Part shown: positions 9,016 through 15,695 of the stretch, one piece after another
Layout: each line of letters begins with the position of its first letter
How positions within the stretch are numbered: the first letter of the stretch is position 1
The notes under the pieces: generated by a model
What the model was told of the DNA's origin: nothing
Seen by the model: the letters and a program-made list of their open reading frames with translations, nothing else
Databases searched by the model: none
Program-made: the position numbers and the translations under genes
NCBI GenBank assembly: GCA_026129745.1
Contig: JAHCHL010000013.1
Location: 1-64,000 of the forward strand
Length of the DNA: 64,000 nt
Origin: Fimbriimonadales bacterium
GTDB taxonomy: Bacteria > Armatimonadota > Fimbriimonadia > Fimbriimonadales > ATM1
Direction: 5' to 3'

Positions 9016-10035
9016 TCAACGCGGCGAATAGGTTCCTCGCATGAGCTCTTGTGAGTCATTCGAACTACTTGGTGTCATCGATTCAACACCTTGAACTTTC
9101 TCACCTTGTACTCGACTTTGGGCCATTTCAGGACTGAGCGAAGTTTGATTGCGATCTGCTCGAAGGGCCGCTCGAACGAATGCCGCGCATTCATCAGTAT
9201 CGACTCTCCGATCGCCGCCTTTGGGAGCGGCCGCCGATTCGATGAGCAAACCACGGACAATAGGTCCGATTCCCCGCAAGAACAAGGAGTTGCTGCCGAA
9301 CAACTCGAGGGAAACAATTTGCCCGTTTATTAGTAAGACTGCTCCGACCATCCTCCTGTCACCGGCAAGCGCCTCCATCAGCGGATCGAAGTCTGTAGCC
9401 AAAGTTGAACGAACCCATTCGCTATTTGCGGATTCCTGGACACTCGTCGATGTCGGAGACTCTGCCAACTCTTGATTCGACTCCGCAACGCTGTCCCAAA
9501 CTGCGCTCTGGTCCTTGTAAACCGCCGCGTCTCTGACACTTATTGGCGCAGCCGCCGGAGAGCCTTCAAAGCTCATCGACTTGCCGTGCCACCTTCCTCT
9601 TTCGACGCAGAAAACAGAGACTCGCTTGGCGTCTTTCGGCGGCACCAGTGTGTCTTTCGCTACGATTCTATCTTGCTTTCCTCCAAGCAACACATCCCCG
9701 GCAAGCAACAGCAGAGGCTTCGGCCCCAAGTTTCGAACGAGCAGTTCTGAAACAGTTGCGCTACCTGGGATTTCTGTGATCTCCACCCAGCCGTTCTTGG
9801 TCGCTTCATGTAAGAGTACATAGTCATCAATCTCCCTTTGCACTGTGGGTTCTGCCTCATTCATAGAGAGTACCGGGACTATAGCGACGTTGCCCCGAAC
9901 TACCGGACTGCCCAATGCGAGTTGATCGCTAATTGGGAACAGTTCGTGCTCAAGCGACGAGAGGGAATCTTGTTGCTCAATGCCACTGTGGCAACCGATG
10001 GCGAGTAAAGCTAAAGTTGCAATCATGACTTTCAT
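9016..10035 (-). CDS. Lipoprotein with ARPP-1 (DUF6569) domain
   Basis: A 339-residue protein starting at an ATG with AGGAGG eight bases upstream. The signal peptide ends in lipobox LAIGC (MIATLALLAIGCHSG). The central region carries the hallmark run of the ARPP-1 family: LLVRNLGPKPLLLLAGDVL, GGKQDRIVAKDTLV and VFCVERGRW. The family name (ARG- and rhodanese/phosphatase-associated protein) comes from genomic associations and its biochemistry is not settled. The C-terminal ~50 residues are Ser/Gln-rich and probably unstructured. It lies head-to-head with the TauE-led operon and tail-to-tail with the GlsB-like gene. Confidence 0.78.
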   Translation of the reverse strand: MKVMIATLALLAIGCHSGIEQQDSLSSLEHELFPISDQLALGSPVVRGNVAIVPVLSMNEAEPTVQREIDDYVLLHEATKNGWVEITEIPGSATVSELLVRNLGPKPLLLLAGDVLLGGKQDRIVAKDTLVPPKDAKRVSVFCVERGRWHGKSMSFEGSPAAAPISVRDAAVYKDQSAVWDSVAESNQELAESPTSTSVQESANSEWVRSTLATDFDPLMEALAGDRRMVGAVLLINGQIVSLELFGSNSLFLRGIGPIVRGLLIESAAAPKGGDRRVDTDECAAFVRAALRADRNQTSLSPEMAQSRVQGEKVQGVESMTPSSSNDSQELMRGTYSPR

Positions 10036-10117
10036 TGTTGGAACCTCCTAAGTCAGCTTCTTCACTCGATTAGTGTCAGTCGCCCGCCCAGCCGTTCACT
10101 GTGAGATAATTGGCTGA

Positions 10118-10933
10118 ATGATCGAGACGGGCGACCTGGGTACCACCGCTGTTTTGCTGATCGGGCTGGTCGCCATCCTCGCCGGGAGTCTCGGTTCGGC
10201 CATGGGAATTGGCGGGGGCCTCATCCTCGTGCCGGTTCTGATTTCAATTTTCTCGATCGATACAGAGCACGCGAGGGCTGCGAGCCTCATTGCTGTCTCG
10301 GTCACAAGCGTAGGCGGCAGCTTGGTTTACCTGCGGGAGGGAAGCGTCGATGCGGAAACGGGCGCGTTTCTTCAAGCTCCTACTGCAGTTGGGGCGATAG
10401 TTGGCGCTTTCATTGGTAGCTCGCTCGATCCGAACATCGTACGCGTCCTCTTCTCGGCTTTGCTATTGGCCGTAGCGGTTAGGCTCGTCATGTTGGCCCG
10501 GGCGGAGGCACGGGGAGCAGGAGAGCATGTCAACCCTTTTCTCAACCGGCATAAGTGGCTTGTCGCGTCGGTCGGCTGCTTGGTAGGGGGCATTGTCAGT
10601 TCGCTGCTTGGAGTTGGGGGCGGGATACTCTTCGTGCCGCTCTTGGGACTGGTCCTAAACAAGTCCGCTCGCGTTTCTGCAGCGACAAGCACTTATTTAA
10701 TTGGGCTTACCGGTGCCGCAAGCGCGCTAATCTATGTCCGTAAGCTCACTCAATCCGGGCCTGACGAGACCTTAGTCGCACTAGCGATTCCGACTGCAAT
10801 CGGCGTGTTTATTGGCTCCCAGATTGGAGCAAGAATCAGCCGACGAATTGCGGGACCGGCGATACGGTATGCGTTCTCAGGACTTATGGTCGCCAATGCT
10901 GGACTACTCATGTGGAAGGTGATTCATGGATAA
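10118..10933 (+). CDS. TauE/SafE-family (sulfite/sulfonate exporter-type) membrane permease
   Basis: A 271-residue polytopic inner-membrane protein with the internal duplication of the family: GSAMGIGGGLILVPVLI near residue 30 and SSLLGVGGGILFVPLLGL near residue 165. About eight hydrophobic segments are evident. Members export or import sulfite, sulfoacetate or other small anions; the substrate here cannot be read from sequence. A GATAAT element (10105-10110) lies just upstream of the ATG. The 3' end overlaps the next ORF by 8 bases, starting a tight operon that runs into ispE. Confidence 0.9.
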   Translation: MIETGDLGTTAVLLIGLVAILAGSLGSAMGIGGGLILVPVLISIFSIDTEHARAASLIAVSVTSVGGSLVYLREGSVDAETGAFLQAPTAVGAIVGAFIGSSLDPNIVRVLFSALLLAVAVRLVMLARAEARGAGEHVNPFLNRHKWLVASVGCLVGGIVSSLLGVGGGILFVPLLGLVLNKSARVSAATSTYLIGLTGAASALIYVRKLTQSGPDETLVALAIPTAIGVFIGSQIGARISRRIAGPAIRYAFSGLMVANAGLLMWKVIHG

Positions 10934-11171
10934 AGGCCGTCAAAGAATTGCCACTTGGGTCGTACTTGCAAGCGGCTTGTTACTCTTCGTAGTGCTTTCC
11001 TTTTGGCCTGGCATGGCAATGCCAGCCATTTACACGACATTGATCACTCCATTGATTGCTGCAATTGTAATGTCCTTCGAGTTGATTCGAGAGCACAAAG
11101 GGGCCGCTGGCGCAACTCTATTGTTTTCCATCGGACTTGTGATTGCTGCAGCGTATTGGGGCGCGCGATGA
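10926..11171 (+). CDS. Small three-helix membrane protein
   Basis: An 81-residue protein whose ATG lies within the end of the TauE-like gene and whose TGA overlaps the ispE start (ATGA). It has three hydrophobic stretches (WVVLASGLLLFVVLSFW, MPAIYTTLITPLIAAIVMSF, ATLLFSIGLVIAAAYWG). No family is recognised. The double overlap makes it very likely to be translated. Its position suggests an accessory to the permease or simply a co-transcribed membrane protein. Confidence 0.75.
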   Translation: MDKGRQRIATWVVLASGLLLFVVLSFWPGMAMPAIYTTLITPLIAAIVMSFELIREHKGAAGATLLFSIGLVIAAAYWGAR

Positions 11172-11971
11172 ACTCCTTACGAATCAAGGCGCATGCGAAA
11201 ATCAATCTCGTCCTATCGGTGGGAGATAGGCGGCCCGATGGTTACCACAACATCTACACGATATTTCAGGCAGTTGCATTGCATGATACGATTGAGATCA
11301 CCAAAGAGGCGACAGGATCAACGCGCGTTATCTGCACAATCGAGGAGCTATCAGGCGAAGCGAATCTTGCAGACAAGGCACTAAGACTTCTTCGAGAGTG
11401 GGTTGAAGTTCCGCCAATTCGGGTGTTTATCGACAAAAGGATACCGATTCAAGCAGGTTTAGGTGGGGGGAGCAGTGATGCGGCGGCTGTGTTGTTCGCG
11501 GTAAATGTGATGCTCGACCGTCCAGTCAGAACAAAAGATCTCTTTGTAATTGCGTCTGCTTGTGGTTCTGATGTTCCGTTCTTTCTTGCCCGCCACGCCA
11601 CGAGCGTCGGTATAGGACGCGGTGATGAGCTGTCACCACTCGAACCGATTCCACCGATTCCACTTATCATTGCAAAGCCTCATGTTGGTTGTGACACAGC
11701 TTCCATGTATGCAGCCCTTTCCATTCGATCAGGAGCAAAACCACCAGCAAAGGAGTCGTTCAACGACTTTGATTCGGTGGCTCCGAGCGAAAGCGCCCAT
11801 TTGATTTCAAGGCTCGGGGGCCATTTGTGTGGAAGCGGGTCAGCAGTCTGGGCGAAGGCCACAGACATGCTTCATGCAGAAAGCACAGTGATGCAATTGA
11901 TTCAAGAAGGCTACTGGGCAGTTTCTACCCAAACTATTGAGACAATCGAGGGACCTGAATGGATTGCGTAG
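11168..11971 (+). CDS. ispE: 4-diphosphocytidyl-2-C-methyl-D-erythritol kinase
   Basis: A cytoplasmic GHMP kinase of 267 residues that phosphorylates CDP-methylerythritol in the MEP isoprenoid pathway. Motifs in order: AHAKINLVLSVGDRRPDGYH at the N-terminus, the ATP-binding PIQAGLGGGSSDAAA loop near residue 95, FVIASACGSDVPFFL, and a C-terminal GGHLCGSGSAVWA glycine motif. ATG 11168 overlaps the stop of the preceding gene (ATGA), and the IspE N-terminus begins right there. The following nucleotidyltransferase overlaps its end by 13 bases. Confidence 0.95.
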   Translation: MNSLRIKAHAKINLVLSVGDRRPDGYHNIYTIFQAVALHDTIEITKEATGSTRVICTIEELSGEANLADKALRLLREWVEVPPIRVFIDKRIPIQAGLGGGSSDAAAVLFAVNVMLDRPVRTKDLFVIASACGSDVPFFLARHATSVGIGRGDELSPLEPIPPIPLIIAKPHVGCDTASMYAALSIRSGAKPPAKESFNDFDSVAPSESAHLISRLGGHLCGSGSAVWAKATDMLHAESTVMQLIQEGYWAVSTQTIETIEGPEWIA

Positions 11972-12693
11972 TTCTCGCTGGAGGCAGGTGCCCTCAAGAT
12001 CTGCAAGATGCAACCGGGTGCGAGTTTCGTGCCGACCTTCCCATCGGCAACCGACGAATGGTAGAGGTTGTTGTCGAGGTCCTCGATGAACTTTGCGAAC
12101 CCGGAGAAAGGATCATCATTGTTGGAGCGCACGTCGATGGACGCGAGTCTTTGCCGGCAGGTGGCACCTTCTTGGAGAGCCTGCGGTCCGGAATGGAATG
12201 TGCATCATCTGAACAAGTGCTGGTTGCAACAGCCGATATTCCTTATCTCACGTTGGATTCATTGCGATTCTTTATCAGCGCTACCGACGAAAGCGCTATG
12301 TTGAATTGGCCAATCGTTCCAGTATCTCTCTGCAAAGAGAGGTTTCCATCAATGAGGCGAACATCGATCAAACTAAGAGAAGGCCGTTTTACTGGGGGCA
12401 ACGTCGCACTTATCCATGCAGAAAGACTCAAGCGGGTCTTTCCTCTGCTTGATAAGGTTTACGCGAGTCGCAAGAAACCGCTTCGGCTTGCTAAACAAGT
12501 TGGAATCGGCACGTTGCTATCGGTCGCCGTAGGCCAATTGGTTCCAAGCCTATTGAGCGTTGCAAATCTTGAGAACAAGATCGGCCGCTTCCTCGGGGAT
12601 CGAGTTAAAGCTGTTATTTGTCCATTTGCGGAGTTAGGAACAGACGTTGACACGCTCGAGCAATACAGGGCTGTCTTATCGGACTTCAGCTAA
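11959..12693 (+). CDS. MobA-like NTP transferase family protein
   Basis: A 244-residue protein with an N-terminal nucleotide-binding start (MDCVVLAGGRCP) and a GT-A fold pattern: PIGNRRMVEVVVEVL, then VLVATADIPYLTLDSLRFFI, where the ADIP segment supplies the metal-binding Asp. A later TGGNVALIHAERL motif also fits the family. The usual LAGGxSxRMGxxK signature loop is divergent, so the substrate is uncertain; MobA, IspD-type or sugar nucleotidyl transfer are all possible. Because it follows ispE directly, a link to CDP-type intermediates is tempting, but the sequence is not IspD-like enough to claim it. Confidence 0.75.
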   Translation: MDCVVLAGGRCPQDLQDATGCEFRADLPIGNRRMVEVVVEVLDELCEPGERIIIVGAHVDGRESLPAGGTFLESLRSGMECASSEQVLVATADIPYLTLDSLRFFISATDESAMLNWPIVPVSLCKERFPSMRRTSIKLREGRFTGGNVALIHAERLKRVFPLLDKVYASRKKPLRLAKQVGIGTLLSVAVGQLVPSLLSVANLENKIGRFLGDRVKAVICPFAELGTDVDTLEQYRAVLSDFS

Positions 12694-12730
12694 GCTGAGG
12701 ATCTGGGCTACAACACCGACAATAAAGCTC

Positions 12731-13018
12731 GTGAGACCTCTGTTTGATTCAGATCGCCAAGAATCAAACCGGTTCGACCGCATCCGAGCGGAACTACTGA
12801 GAACCCCAGGGGTCATCGATGCAAATATATTTGCATCGAAGCAGTTAAACGGCGAGTGCTTGGTTGTTGCCGCTTTGACGGCCCGAGAGTCGAGCGACGT
12901 AAATCCACTTGGTGTTCAGTTCGTACTGAAGCGACGGTTGCCCATTCACATGCTGCCGGATCGAATTCTCATTGTGCAGTGTGGTGACGTCGACGGACGT
13001 ACCTTGCTTGCCGCTTAG
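12731..13018 (+). CDS. Stand-alone protein resembling the C-terminal subdomain of AMP-forming ligases
   Basis: GTG start at 12731 gives 95 residues. The sequence follows the C-terminal lid domain of acyl/aminoacyl-AMP ligases and NRPS adenylation domains: RIRAELLRTPGVIDANIF, then FVLKRRLPIHMLPDRILIV and GDVDGRTLLA, matching the usual LLxHPxVxxA, Lxx[RK]LPxYMxPxxFxxL and NGKxDRxxL spacing. The catalytic Lys of NGK is Val here (GDVDGR). No adenylation core domain is encoded in the window. It is the last gene of the tauE-ispE run and overlaps by 4 bases the end of the convergent zinc-ribbon gene. Function unknown. Confidence 0.6.
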   Translation: MRPLFDSDRQESNRFDRIRAELLRTPGVIDANIFASKQLNGECLVVAALTARESSDVNPLGVQFVLKRRLPIHMLPDRILIVQCGDVDGRTLLAA

Positions 13019-13254
13019 TCTTCGTCATCGATGGATTCGTCTTCCGTTTCGAGCTCTTCCATAGCTTCGAGCGACTCGACCTCGATTTCTGAAACCACTT
13101 CATCGTCCTTCTCGTCGTCATCCAGATCAGCAAAAGTCGGGGAAATTCCAATTGCAGTTCCTGGGCACTCACTGCATCGAAAAGTCGCAGAAACTGAATC
13201 GAGCCAAGAAGGGACTTTCGCAACGGGTTTACCGCAAATGGAACAATTAGGCAT
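13015..13254 (-). CDS. Small zinc-ribbon protein with acidic tail
   Basis: A 79-residue protein with two Cys pairs (CSICGKPV near the N-terminus and CSEC near residue 27) that form a treble-clef/zinc-ribbon-like site. Residues ~43-79 are almost all Asp, Glu, Ser and Leu (ADLDDDEKDDEVVSEIEVES...), giving a strongly acidic tail. Such tails can mimic nucleic acid or bind basic proteins. Its start overlaps the end of the upstream 13247-13588 gene by 8 bases, so the two are probably coupled. No family name can be given. Confidence 0.7.
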   Translation of the reverse strand: MPNCSICGKPVAKVPSWLDSVSATFRCSECPGTAIGISPTFADLDDDEKDDEVVSEIEVESLEAMEELETEDESIDDED

Positions 13255-13588
13255 TGGTCTTTGGTTTCTCCTCGGAGTCTTTTCGTGTCAGCGTTGCATG
13301 GGAATCTCCGTAGAAATCACGCAAGTATGCACGGTGGCTAACCAATCCATTCAAAAGGAACAAGGCTGCTGCACCGAAATAGATCCAGGGCAATCTGGGA
13401 TCCAATGGGTTTGAAATGTCTTTAATTTGACCGGGGTCCCCTATGGCAGCTGGGCCTGAAACAAGTCCAACGATTCCGACAATCAAAAGTAGGAATCCGA
13501 ACATAAAGTACGTGTTCCATAACCAGGACCGTGGAGTTGTTCGATTCGCTCGCCGTGACACGTTGGCAAGATTATACTCGCAGGTCAA
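13247..13588 (-). CDS. Two-helix membrane protein
   Basis: A 113-residue protein with a basic N-terminus (RRANRTTPRSW), a hydrophobic segment (YFMFGFLLLIVGIVGLVSG), a ~25-residue loop containing DPGQIKDISNPLDPRL, a second hydrophobic segment (WIYFGAAALFLLNGLV) and a charged C-terminus. It is an inner-membrane protein of unknown function. It overlaps both neighbours on the same strand (17 bases upstream, 8 downstream), consistent with a compact three-gene operon. Confidence 0.7.
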   Translation of the reverse strand: MTCEYNLANVSRRANRTTPRSWLWNTYFMFGFLLLIVGIVGLVSGPAAIGDPGQIKDISNPLDPRLPWIYFGAAALFLLNGLVSHRAYLRDFYGDSHATLTRKDSEEKPKTNA

Positions 13589-13763
13589 GATTTGAACCCA
13601 AGTGCTGGCTTTGAATAGGCTCAGCGGTTGAGTCTATTGGCTCAGGCTCATCCGGCCTTTTCGTGACCTCGGTCTCGGTACCCTTTGGGGGGAGTTCCGG
13701 CACTTGAGCTCCGTATTTGTAAGCGATCAAGCGAGCTGCTGCCGGCGTGACTGGACCCATCAT
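13572..13763 (-). CDS. Small hypothetical protein
   Basis: A 63-residue, Pro/Glu/Thr-rich protein (MMGPVTPAAARLIAYKYGAQ, then ELPPKGTETEVTKRPDEPEP). There is no signal peptide or membrane helix. It overlaps the next gene by 17 bases and heads the minus-strand trio. A 12-bp palindrome and a TATAAG-like element lie just upstream. It could be a regulator of the two membrane/zinc genes or a non-functional leader; evidence is limited to the overlap and position. Confidence 0.45.
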   Translation of the reverse strand: MMGPVTPAAARLIAYKYGAQVPELPPKGTETEVTKRPDEPEPIDSTAEPIQSQHLGSNLDLRV

Positions 13764-13776
13764 CTCGTCTTATAGT

Positions 13777-13788
13777 AGCGATATCGCT
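13777..13788. promoter_or_regulatory. 12-bp palindrome AGCGATATCGCT upstream of a small minus-strand operon
   Basis: A perfect self-complementary 12-mer lies 14 bases upstream of ATG 13763, next to a minus-strand TACTATAAG element that could serve as a -10. Position and symmetry suit a repressor operator, but chance occurrence cannot be excluded. Confidence 0.3.
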
Positions 13789-13825
13789 GCCTTCGTGCGC
13801 GATGCGATCGCCGCGAGTGCAGAGT

Positions 13826-14632
13826 CTAGGTCAGCTTGACTCCTGAGGCCGACTCTGGCAAACGAATCCCATTGCTCAGGGTGATTGATTGCCCAGCGGT
13901 TCCAAGAATCGCGGCTAACCTATCCACTGACATGAGACAGAAATCCAGAGGATCCCTGTCATCGGCGCAAGAGCTAGGGTCATGGTGGTGTCGTATCGGC
14001 CTCAGTATGCGCTCGGGTAAGTCCCAGCGTTTGCCGAGTGAGTTTCCAACCTCGGTGTGATCGAACCCAAAGGCTTTCATCTCGGCCTCTCCAATCGTGA
14101 GGTTCGACTTCCTCGCAAAGTCGGGCAACTTTGCCGTCCTGTCCGGCGAGTGAAGCACTAGCACAACCTTCCCGATGTTGTGCAGAAGTCCTGCGCAAAA
14201 CGCTTCTTCTGACTGGGCTGGAAGCACAGAGTCCGCTAAGGTCTGGCTGGCAACTGCAACCGCGACCGCGTGCGTCCAAAGGTCATCGAGAGTTGAGGAC
14301 GTGGCATCGTCGCTCTCGTGCCATCGCTGGGCAGTTGCGAGCAGCGCTAAGTTTCGAACACTTGCTTTTCCGAGAAGTCCAACTGCGTCACTGACCGCTG
14401 CGACTTCTCTTGGCAGCCCATAGTAGGCGGAGTTCGCCAGTTGAAGGATCTTGGCAGAAAGGGCCTGATCTTTCGAAACGGCGCTCGAAATCTGAGATGT
14501 CGAGCTGTTGAACTCTCCTGCCAGCCTTACAACCTCAAACACAGCCGTGGGAAGTGCAGGCAGATTTGGGGTCGAATCTAAGAGTCTTTCGATTTGCGTC
14601 TGGGTATCGATTTTCTGTTGATTCAGTGCCAT
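13826..14632 (-). CDS. HDOD-domain signalling protein
   Basis: A 268-residue protein with the HDOD domain, a degenerate HD-type fold found in bacterial signalling proteins. Landmarks: PNLPALPTAVFEVVRLAGEF at the start, ISSAVSKDQALSAKILQLAN, SAYYGLPREVAAVSDAVGLL and the LLHNIGKVVL and FGFDHTEVG segments around residues 150-190. The HD catalytic pair is replaced by HN, as is normal in HDOD proteins, so no phosphodiesterase activity is expected. It lies directly downstream of the CheD-like gene, and HDOD and Che proteins frequently share operons in motility or c-di-GMP signalling. Confidence 0.88.
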   Translation of the reverse strand: MALNQQKIDTQTQIERLLDSTPNLPALPTAVFEVVRLAGEFNSSTSQISSAVSKDQALSAKILQLANSAYYGLPREVAAVSDAVGLLGKASVRNLALLATAQRWHESDDATSSTLDDLWTHAVAVAVASQTLADSVLPAQSEEAFCAGLLHNIGKVVLVLHSPDRTAKLPDFARKSNLTIGEAEMKAFGFDHTEVGNSLGKRWDLPERILRPIRHHHDPSSCADDRDPLDFCLMSVDRLAAILGTAGQSITLSNGIRLPESASGVKLT

Positions 14633-14644
14633 TCCCTTTCCCGC

Positions 14645-15133
14645 CTATCTTGCTCCCCAGACGTACACAGTCTCGCGTCCATCACCTGAAGCGACCGAGA
14701 GCTTGCCAGTTTTGAGGTTCAGTTCACATGATCGCCCGAACTGACCTCCCACTTCTTCCGTAACGTCGGCAACCCCCATTTGGGTTAGGTCGGCCTTGGC
14801 GCCACCAATAGATCTGGCAGCGAGTCCTGCAACCAGTTCATTGCCCCCTGGATCCCTGTGTTCAGCTCCTCCGAGGACCATCGACTTCAGTCTTTCCTGC
14901 GACGCCCCTGAGGCAAGCACGAGTTGCATAAGTGACTCAATCCGATGGTCGCAGTTGGAGCCGACTTTCGCCGGCCTCTCTGGATAGGGCATATGTGCCA
15001 TCCCTCCAACTTGTGCGTCGGGATCGTACACCACAACAATGACACCAGAGCCGATCGGCGGAGCCGACAGCGAACTACCTTTGGCAGCGACAGCAACGCC
15101 GCCAAATGCTACGGTTTCGTCCTGAAAACCCAT
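14645..15133 (-). CDS. cheD: CheD-like protein lacking the catalytic cysteine
   Basis: CheD deamidates glutamines of chemoreceptors and binds CheC. Here the fold signature is present: IGSGVIVVVYDPDAQVGGMAH, PYPERPAKVGSNCDHRIESL, KSMVLGGAEHRDPGGNELVA and a C-terminal EEVGGQFGR. The catalytic Cys position (GSC in the family) is Gly30, encoded by GGT at 15044-15046. His47 in GGMAH is kept, exactly 17 residues later as in active CheD. A one-base change would give TGT. ATG 15133 has AGGGAAG at good spacing; ATG 15184 would add a poor 17-residue basic leader. It is followed by the HDOD gene 12 bases away. Likely a pseudoenzyme or a regulatory CheD. Confidence 0.75.
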   Translation of the reverse strand: MGFQDETVAFGGVAVAAKGSSLSAPPIGSGVIVVVYDPDAQVGGMAHMPYPERPAKVGSNCDHRIESLMQLVLASGASQERLKSMVLGGAEHRDPGGNELVAGLAARSIGGAKADLTQMGVADVTEEVGGQFGRSCELNLKTGKLSVASGDGRETVYVWGAR

Positions 15134-15300
15134 TTTTGCTTCCCTGCGAGGCTTCCTATGCCTGCGTACCACGTCGTATTCCATTGTCGGCAGGAATCGG
15201 CCCCCGGTAGATACCCCGGGGCTGCAAAGCCCTGAAGTTTCAGGATTATCTGGCGTCTCGAACCTAAGATGCCTTGCGACTTGCTATCCTTGTAGTAACC

Positions 15301-15633
15301 ATGATCAAAGCTAATTCTCGTTTGTCCTGTTGGCCAGCTTTTGTGCTAGCTACTTTGTTTTGGCTGGCGGTTGGTGGGTGCGGCCAAATGGAGGCCGAGT
15401 CCAGCCATCCAGCTGCTGAAGCCTCAGCACGCGACCTAAGCGATGCGGCAGGTTCCACCTTCATTGGCAACTCGGCCACAAAAATCTTCCATTTAGCAAA
15501 CTGTAGGACGATCAAGGAGATGGCTGACTCAAATCGAACCTGGCACGAGACGATCGAGAAAGCTGAACGCAGAGGTTACCGACCTTGTAAGGTATGCAAA
15601 CCGACGGAATCAGACATGGCTGCGCCAGACTGA
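15301..15633 (+). CDS. Small lipoprotein with Ada-like Cys zinc-binding motif
   Basis: A 110-residue protein. ATG 15301 precedes a lipoprotein signal (PAFVLATLFWLAVGGCGQME, lipobox VGGC). The C-terminal half matches the small metal-binding domain also found beside ComEC-type and nuclease proteins: FIGNSATKIFHLANCRTIK, a spacer ending in AERRGYRPCKVCKP, giving three Cys and a His for a zinc site. The mature protein should sit in the envelope. Function is unknown; a nucleic-acid or DNA-uptake role is only suggested by domain associations in other proteins. Confidence 0.72.
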   Translation: MIKANSRLSCWPAFVLATLFWLAVGGCGQMEAESSHPAAEASARDLSDAAGSTFIGNSATKIFHLANCRTIKEMADSNRTWHETIEKAERRGYRPCKVCKPTESDMAAPD

Positions 15634-15695
15634 TTTCAAAGTAACCGTAAGCAACTCCGTGCGTTTAATCGAACAACAAAGAGGAGTTGCGGATC

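Noticed and set aside
13804-13811. GCGATCGC (HIP1-type) octamer
   Set aside because: Single occurrence near the small-gene promoter; no array is present, so it is likely chance.
15185-15300. Possible c-di-GMP-I (GEMM) riboswitch next to cheD and HDOD
   Set aside because: A GCAAAGCC-like stretch exists, but the conserved GCAAACC and GGUAGCGGGGUUACC elements are not found on either strand.
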